A DNA stretch of 64,000 nucleotides, taken from Taeniopygia guttata (lineage: Eukaryota > Chordata > Aves > Passeriformes > Estrildidae). The stretch is taken from positions 2,779,001 to 2,843,000 of the forward strand of contig NC_133059.1 of NCBI RefSeq assembly GCF_048771995.1, given 5' to 3'. Below, piece after piece: positions 1 to 9,000 of the stretch (position 1 is the first letter of the stretch; every line of letters starts with the position of its first letter). Made by a program: the position numbers and the translations under genes. Below the pieces are notes generated by a model. It was given only the letters and a program-made list of their open reading frames with translations. It did not search any database and was not told where the DNA came from.

Positions 1-80
1 AATCCCGCCCGGAATTCCCAAAAATCCCCCCCGGAGCTGTCGGCGCCCCCGGCTGGACGCAAACCCGGCAGCGCCTCCAG
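1..80 (+). CDS. SIPA1L3: SIPA1L3 coding exon, partial at left edge
   Basis: The sequence reaches a consensus donor (CAG then GTGAGA) at 81. Reading from base 3 keeps an open frame ending GWTQTRQRLQ and leaves phase 0, which the next two proposed exons need. The true 5' boundary is not visible; the first 30 or so bases resemble intron repeat, so the exon may begin inside the window. I cannot align this peptide from memory. Confidence 0.5.
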
Positions 81-3000
81 GTGAGAGAAAATTCCCACAT
101 TTTTGGGGTAAAAACTCCAAATTTTGGTAAAAATTCTCTTTTTTGGTAAAAATTCCCTTTTTTGATTGAAAAATCCAAATTTTTGAGTAAAAATTCCCAT
201 TTTTTGGGGAAAAATTCTCAATTTTTTGGTTGAAAAAATCCCAATTTTTGAGTAAATATTTCCATTTTTCATGAAAATTCCCACATTTTTAGTTAAAATT
301 CCCAAATTTCCCTCAAATTCCCAAATTTCTGGGGTAAAAATTTCCTTTTTCTGTAATAATTCCCAAATTTTTGTAAAAGTCCCAATTTTGGGGGTAAAAA
401 TTCCCCTTTTTTTTGTTAAAAATTCCCAGGTGAGAGAAAATTCCCCAATTTCCCCAAATTTTGGGGTAAAAATTCCCATTTTTTGTAAAAATTCAGAATT
501 TTTTGTTAAAATTCCTAATTATTAGTACATTTCCCAATTTTTTGGTTGAACATTCCCAAATTTGAGGAGAAATTCCCGATTTTTGGGATGAAATTCCCAA
601 ATCTGGGTAAAAATTCCCAATATTTGGGTTGAAATTCTTATTTTTCCTTAAAATTTCCTAATTTTTGGTTAAAAATTCCCTTTCTCTGTTAAATTTTTGG
701 TTTTTTTATAAAAATACCCAAATTTGGGGTGAAATTGCCAATTTTTGGGCCAGAATTCCCATTTTTTTCATCTAAAATCCCTTTTTTTTGTTAAAAATTC
801 CCCTTTTTTGTTTAAATTTCCTATTTTTTCATTAAAAATTCTAATTTTTGTGTCAAAATTCTCATTTCTTGGTTAAAAATTTTTCAAATTTTTAGTAAAA
901 ATTCCCATTTTTGGGGTGAAATTTTCATTTTCCAGGCCCGGGCCCGCGGCTCCGAAATTCGGCCCCAAAATCTCCGGGAGAGGCTCCGGGGGAGAGGCCG
1001 GAATGTGAGAGAAAATGGGGGAAAAAATGGGGAAATTGGGAAAAATGGGAAAAAGTGGGGGAAATTGGGGGGAAATTGGGAAAAAGTGGCAAAAATTGAG
1101 GGAAATCGGGGGGAAAATGGGAAAAGTTGGGGAAAAAATGGGGGAAATTGGGAAAATTGGAGGGAAAATTGGGAAATTTGGGGAAATAATTGAAAAAATG
1201 GGGAAAATGGGGAACAATTGGGGGAAAATGGGGAAAATCGGGAAATTTGGGGGAAATTGGGGAAAATGGGAAATTGGGGGGGGAAATGGAGGGAATTGGG
1301 AAAAATTTGGGGGGAAAATGGGGAAAAATTGGGGAAATTGGGGAAAAATTGGAAAATTGGGGTAAAATTGGAAAAAATTGGGGAAAATTGGGGGAAATGG
1401 AAAAAATGGGTGAAAATGGGAAAAAATAGGAGGGAAATTGAGGAAAAAATGGGGGAAGTGGGAAAAATGTGAGAAATTTGGGAAAATGTGCAAAAAATGG
1501 GGAAAAATGGGGAAAAAATGGGGGAATTGGGGGAAATTGGAAAAAATGGGGGGGGAAATGGGGAAAAATGGGGGGAATTGGGCAAATTTGGGGAAAAATT
1601 GGGAAAATGGGAAAAATTGGGGAGAAAATGCGAAAAATCGGGGGGAAATGGGGGAAATTTGTGAAAATATGGGAAAAAATGGGGAAATCGGGAAAAAATT
1701 GGGAAAAATTGGGGGAATTGGGGGAGAAATGGGGGGAAAATGGGGAAAAATGGGGGAAATGGGGAAAAATGGGAAAAATGTAGAAAATTGGGAGAAATTG
1801 GGGAAAAGGGGGAAAATTGGGGGAATTTTAATTTGGGGGATTTTGCTGGGACTTTTTTGTTCTTATGGATTTTAATCAAATTTTGATGGATTTTTTTATC
1901 TTAATGAATTTTGATGGGATTTTCCTGAATTTTGAAGGGATTTATGTGGAATTTTAATGGGATTTTGATGTAATATTTATTAATTTTTGGGGGATTTTAA
2001 TGGGATTTTCATGGGATTTTAATGGGATTTTTTTTATTTTTCTGTGATTTTGATGGATTTTAATGGGATTTTTATGGATTTTTCTGTGATTTCCATGGAA
2101 TATTTGGAATTTTCGGCAGGCAGGTGAACGTTTTCGGGCAGCCGCGGCTTTGAATGAATTTTAATGGGATTTTAATCGAATTTTAATCAAGTTTGATAAG
2201 ATTTAACGGGATTTTAATCAGTTTTTATGGGATTTTAATGGGATTTTTTTTATTTTTCTGGGATTTTGATGGATTTTAATGGGATTTTGATGGATTTTTC
2301 CGTGATTTTTATGGAATATTTGGAATTTTCGGCAGGCAGGTGAACGTTTTCGGGCAGCCGCGGCTCCGGGCGTCGCTGCGGGACCTTCGCTCCCCCCGGC
2401 GCCTCCCGAAATCCTCCATCGAGGACGACCTCAAGCGCCTCATCCTGATGGACAATTCCTGCCCCGAGGCCGAGCCCGCCCCGGTGAGAGCGGAATTCCC
2501 GAATTTCCCAACATTCCCGAAATTCCCAGACCCAAAATGCAAAAAATCCCCAGGTTTTAGACAAAAAAACGGCAAAAAAATGGCAAAAAAATCCGATTTT
2601 TAGCCCCAGAAATGGAGAAAAATTGGATTTTTTTAGCCCCAAAAATGGGAAAAAATTGAATTTTTCTCCCTGAAATTCCCAAAGTTCCTGAAATTCCCAA
2701 AATTCCCGAAGTTCCTGAAATTCCCAAAATTCCTGAAGTTTTAGCCCCAAAAAATGGGAAAAAATGGTGACAATTTGGATTTTTTTAGCCCCAAAAATGA
2801 GGAAAATTGGGAATTTTCCCATGAAATTCCTAAAATTCCCAAATTTCCAGTTTTTCCATATTTTAGTGGGAAAATTCTGGAATTTCCCCTTTTTTCATAG
2901 AAAAAACTGCGGAATTTTCCATTTTTTATTGAAAAAAATCTGGAATTTTCCATTTTTTAATAGAAAAACACTGGAATTTCCTCATTTTTAACAGGAAAAA

Positions 3001-6000
3001 ATCGTGAATTTTCCTCATTTTTCCTGGAAAAAAATCTGGAATTTTCCATTTCTCACCATTCCAACCTCCGTCCTCCCTTGGGAATTCCGGAATTTCTCGG
3101 ATTTTCCCAGAAATTCCCGGATTTTTCCAAATTTTCACAGATTTTTTCGAATTCTCCTGGATTTTCCCGGATATTCCTGGAATTTCCCGGATTTTCCCGT
3201 AATTTTCCGGAATTTCCCAGATTTTCCAAGAATTTCCTGGAATTTTCCATAATTCCCAGAATTTCCCATATTTTCACGGATTTCCCAGAATTTTCTGAAA
3301 TTTCCCGTATTTTCCCAGATTTTCCCGTATTTTCCCAGAATTTCACGGATTTTCCCAGATTTCCCCGTATTTTCCTGTATTTTCCCGGAATTTCCCATAT
3401 TTTCTCGGATTTTCCCAGATTTTCCCGGAATTCCTGGATTTTCTGGATTTTCCCAGATTTTCCCCTATTTTTCCAGAATTTCCCATATTTTCCCAGATTT
3501 TCCCAGAATTTCCTGTAATTCCCAGATTTTCCCAGATTTTCCCGTATTTTTCCGTATTTCCCCTTATTTTCCCGTATTTTCCCAGAATTTCCCAGATTTT
3601 CCCATATTTTCCCAGATTTTCCCCTATTTTCCCAGAATTTCCCTGATTTTCCCCTATTTTCCCAGATTTTCCCAGATTTTCCCAGATTTTCCTGGAATTC
3701 CCAGATTTTCCCAGATTTCCCCAGATTTTCCCGTATTTTCCCAGAATTTCCCGGAATTCCCAGATTTTTGCCGATTTTCCCGTATTTTTCTGTATTTTCC
3801 CAGATTTTCCTGGAATTCCCGGATTTTCCCAGAATTTTGCAGATTTTCCCGTATTTTTCTGTATTTCCCGTTATTTTCCTGTATTTTCCCAGATTTTCCC
3901 AGATTTTCCCAGATTTCCCCGTAATTCCCAGAATTCCGTAATTCCGTAATTCCGTACTCCCTCTTTTTCCCGCAGCCGCTGCCGCGGACGCTGTCGGACG
4001 AGAGTCTCTGTGGGGGGCGGCGCCGGAGCCCCCAGAATTCCCAACATTCCGGGAATTTCGGGAATTTCGGGAAGAGCTCCGGGAACTCCGGGAGTTCCGG
4101 GAATTCCGGGAATTTCCCGGAGCCGTCGGGCGGCGGCCGCAGCAGCCGGAGCGGGCGGAGAGCGGCCGATGGGAGCCGAGGTGGGAATTCCGGAATTTCG
4201 GGGTTTTTTGGGAATTTGGGGGAAATCCGGGAATTTTGGGGAGGTTTGGGGGGAAATCCGGGAATTTTTGGGGATTTTTTTGGGATTTTTTGGGGGATTT
4301 GGGAATTTTTTTTTATTTTTCTGGGAATTTTTGGAGATTTTTGTGGATTTTGGGGGAAATTTGGGAATTTATTGGGAAATTTTTGGGGATTTTGGAATTT
4401 TTTTTGGGGGATTTTTGGGATTTGGTGGGGATTTTTTGGAAATTTGGGAATTTAAAGGGGATTTTTGGGAATTTCTGGGATTGATGGATTTGGGTTGGAA
4501 AATCAGCATTTTGGGGGGGATTTTTGGGTGTTTTTGGAGCATTTTCACCCAGATTTTTGGGATTTTGGGCTGGAATTTTTTGGGATGTTTTTGGGAATTT
4601 TTGGGCTTGATGGATTTGGGTTGGAAAATGGGAATTTTGAGCAGAAAAATAGGATTTTGGGTGGGATTTTGTGCAGAAAAATGGCATTTTTTGGTCATTT
4701 TTAACCCGGATTTTTTTGATTTTGGGGCATTTTGGGCTGGAATTTTTTGGGAATTGTTGGAATTGTTGGGAATTGTTGGGAATTGTTGGAATTTCGGGAA
4801 TTCCCTCCCCAGGCCCGGCGGCGCGGTTGGAGCCGGGGCTGTTCCCGCTGCCGGATTTGGGGATTTTGGGGGGAAAAATGGGAATTTTGGGGCATTTTCA
4901 ACCACATTTTTTGGGATTTTGGGCTGGAATTTTTTTGGGAATTTTTTGGGAATTCTGGGAATTTTGGGATTGATGGATTTGGGTTGGAAAATGGGAATTT
5001 TGGGTGGGAAAAACGGTATTTTTGGGGTATTTTTGGAGCATTTTCATCTGTTTTTTTTTTATTTTTGGACAGAATTTTTAGGGAATTTTTGGGGATTTTG
5101 GAATTTTTGGGATTGTTGGGATTTTAGAATGGGAATTTTTTGGATTTTGGGGTGGAATTTTTGGGAATTTTGGGAATTTTTGGGATTGATGGATTTGGGG
5201 GGATTTTGGTTGAAAAAAATGGGATTTTCTGGGGGATTTTAGGGAAAAATGGGAATTTTGGGGCATTTTCTGCCACATTTTTTGTGGTTTTTTTGGATTT
5301 TGGGCTGGAATTTTTGGGGAATTTTTTGGGAATTGTTGGGAATTTTGGCATTGATGGATTTGGGTGGGATTTTGAGTAGAAAAATGGGATTTTGGATGGA
5401 TTTTGGGTGGAAAAACGGGATTTTTTTTTCATTTTTAACCCAGATTTTTTTGATTTTTGGGTATTTCGGGCTGGAATTTTTTGGGAATTTTTTGGGAATT
5501 GTTGGAATTGTTGGAATTTCGGGAATTTCCCCCCCAGGCCCGGCGGCGCGGTTGGAGCCGGGGCTGTTCCCGCTGCCGGACGCGGCCGGACTGGAATGGG
5601 CGACGCTGGTGAGCGCGGCCAGAGCCTACGAGGGTGAGAGAGAAAATCGGGGCAAAAAACGGGGATTTCGGGAAAATTGGGGGAAAAACGCTGGTTTCGG
5701 GCAAATTGGGGCAAAAAGCAGCGGTTTTGGGGGAATTGGGGCAAAAAGTGGCGGTTTCGGGCAAATTGGGGAAATTGGGGATTTGGGAAAATTGAGGAAA
5801 ATCGGGGATTTTGGTGAAATTTGGGGGTTTGGGGGAAATTTGGGGGATTTTGGGGAAATTCGGGAGTTTTGGAAAAATTGGGGATTTTGGGAAAATTGGG
5901 GATTTTGGGAAAATTGGGGATTTGGGGAAATTGGAGGAAAATCGGGGATTTTGGGGAAATTGGGGATTTTGGGAAAATTGGGGAGAAAATCGAGGATTTT

Positions 6001-9000
6001 GGGAAAATTTGGGGCGAAATCGGGGATTTTGGGGACATTTGGGAATTATTTGGGAAATTTGGGGGAAAAAATGGGAATTTTGGGGATAAAAATGGGAATT
6101 TTGGGGATAATTTTGGGGTGATTTGGGGCTGATTTTGGGGTAATTTTGGGGTGATTTTGGGGTAATTTTGGAGTGATTTTGGGATAATTTGAGGCTGATT
6201 TTGGGGTGATTTGGGACTGATTTGGTGCTGATTTTGGGGTAATTTCATGCTGATTTTGGGTTGATTTTGGGGTGATTTGGGGCTGATTTTGGGGTATTTT
6301 CGTGCTGATTTTGGGGTAATTTGGGGCTGTTTTGGTGCTGATTTTGGGGTGATTTGGGGCTGTTTTGGGGTGATTTTGGGGCTGATTTTGGGGATAATTT
6401 GGGGCTGATTTGGGGCTGATTTTGGGGTATTTTCGTGCTGATTTTGGGGTGATTTGGGGCTGTTTTGGTGCTGATTTTGGGGCTGATTTGGGGCTGATTT
6501 TGGGGTAATTTGGGGCTGATTTGGTGCTGATTTTGGGGCTGATTTGGGGCTGATTTTGGGGTAATTTGGGGCTGATTTGGTGCTGATTTTGGGGCTGATT
6601 TTGGGGTGATTTGGGGCTGATTTGGTGCTGATTTTGGGGTGATTTTGGGGCTGATTTTGGGGCTATTTTGGGCTGATTTTGGGGTAATTTGGGGCTGATT
6701 TTGGGGTAATTTGGGGCTGATTTTGGGCTGATTGTGGGGTAATTTCATGCTGATTTTGGGTTGATTTTGGGGTGATTCGGGGCTGATTTTAGGGATAATT
6801 TCGGGCTGATTTGGGGCTGATTTTGGGGTAATTTGGGACTGATTTTGGGGTGATTTTGGGGTAATTTGGGGGTGATTTGGGGCTGATTTTGGGGTGATTT
6901 GGGGCTGATTTTGGGGATAATTTCGGGCTGTTTTGTTGCTGATTTTGGGGTAATTTCGGGCTGTTTTGGTGCTGATTTTGGGGTAATTTCGTGCTGTTTT
7001 TGGGCTGATTTTGGGGTGATTTGGGGCTGATTTGGGGCTGATTTTGGGGTGATTTGGTGCTGATTTTGGGGTGATTTGGGTCCGATTTGGGGCTGATTTT
7101 GGGGTAATTTGGGGCTGATTTTGGGGATATTTTTGGGACATTTTGGGGATAATTTTGGGACATTTCTGGGACATTTTGTTGCTGATTTTGGGGTAATTTT
7201 GGGCTGTTTTGGGTCCCGCAGTGCAGCGCGCCGTCTCGCTGTTCTCCCTGAGCGATCCCGCCCTGAGCCCGGAGCCGCCCCCCGCCCCTCCCCCACCCCC
7301 CCGGCCGCCCCTCCCCCCACTCAGGTACCCAACATCCAAATTTGGGGGAAAAAAATTGGATTTTTGGGGAAAAAATTTGAAATTTTTTTGGAGAAAAAAA
7401 AAGAATTTTGGAGAAAAAAATTGAATTTTTGGGGAAAAAAATTTGAATTTTGGGGGGATTTTGTCGGGTAAAAATTGAATTTTGGGGGAAAAAATTTGAA
7501 ATTATGGGGTGAAAAAATCGAATTCTTGGGGAAAAAAATTGAATTTGGGGGGACTTTGTTGGGTAAAAATTAAATTTTGGGGTAAAAATTAAATTTTGGA
7601 GAAAAAAATTGAAGTTTTGGGGAAAAATGCAAATTTGGGGGGGAAGTTGAATTTTGGGGGAAGAAAAATTGAAATTTTGGGGGGAAAATGAATTTTGGGG
7701 TAAAAAAATCGAATTCTTGGGGAAAAAAATGAATTTGGGAGGATTCTGTGTGGTAAAAATTAAATTTTGGGGGTAAAAATTGAATTTTGGGGGAAAAATG
7801 CAAATTTGGGGGGAAGTTGAATTTTGGGGGGAAAAAATTGAAATTTTGGGTAAAAAATTTAAATTTGGGGGGGAAAAACCTGAAATTTGGGGGAAAAAAA
7901 TTGTATTTGGGGAAAAAATAAAAGTTTTGGGGAGAAATGAATTTGGGAGGATTTTGTTGGGTAAAAATTAAATTTGGGGGGCAAAAATTGAAATTTTTTT
8001 GGGAATTTCAGGGTGGGAAATGTAAAATCCGGGGCAATTTTAGGGTGAAAAATTCAATTTTTTGGAAGATTTTTGTGAGTTTAGAGCAGGAATTTGGGGC
8101 AAAAATGGGGATTTTTTTCAGTCTGGCTTTTGGGACCATTTTTAAAATTTTTTTGGGTAATTTTTGGATAATTTTTGTTTTGTTTTTTTCATTTTTTCCC
8201 CCAAAATTTGTCTGCCAGCCCCTGCCCCGCCCCCCTGGACCTGCCGGGAAAAGTTTCCCAATTGGAGGCGATGCTGAAGCAGCTCCACAGCGACCTGGAA
8301 AAGGTGAGAAAAACCCCAAATCCCCACTTTTCACCCCCAAATCCCCTCCAAAAATCATTCTTCCACCCGAAAATAACATTTTCCCAAAAAATTCCCATTT
8401 ATTCCCAAAAAACCCAACATTATTCCCTAAAAATTGGGATTTTTTTTTCCCTAAAAATTCGGATTTTTTTCCCTAAAAATTCTGATTTTTTTTCCCTAAA
8501 AATTCACTTTTTTTCCCCATAAAAATCCACATTTATTTCCAAAAAAATTTCCCATTATTCCCTAAAAATCAGCATTAATCCTACAAAAAAATTCTGATTA
8601 GTCCCTAAAAATTCACATTTTTTTTCCCCAAAAATCCCTCCAAAAATCCATTCTTTCCTCCAAAAATGACATTTTTTGGAAAAAAATAAAATTTATTCCC
8701 TAAAAAACCAGCATTATTCAAAAAAAATTCCGTAGAAAAATCTCAAATTTTTCCCACCAAATCCGCATTTTTGCCATAAAAATCCCATTTTTTTTACAGA
8801 AAATCCTAATTTTTTCACTTAAATTTTACCAAAAATTGGGAATTTCCCAAATTCCCATTTTCCACCCAAATCTCCAAAACCCCAAAAAATTCCCGAAAGT
8901 ATCTTAAAAAGATCTCAAATTTTTGCCCTAAAATCCCCATTTTTTTGCCAAACATCGCAATTTTTTCCCCCAAAAATCGGGAATTTTCCCCAAATTCCCA

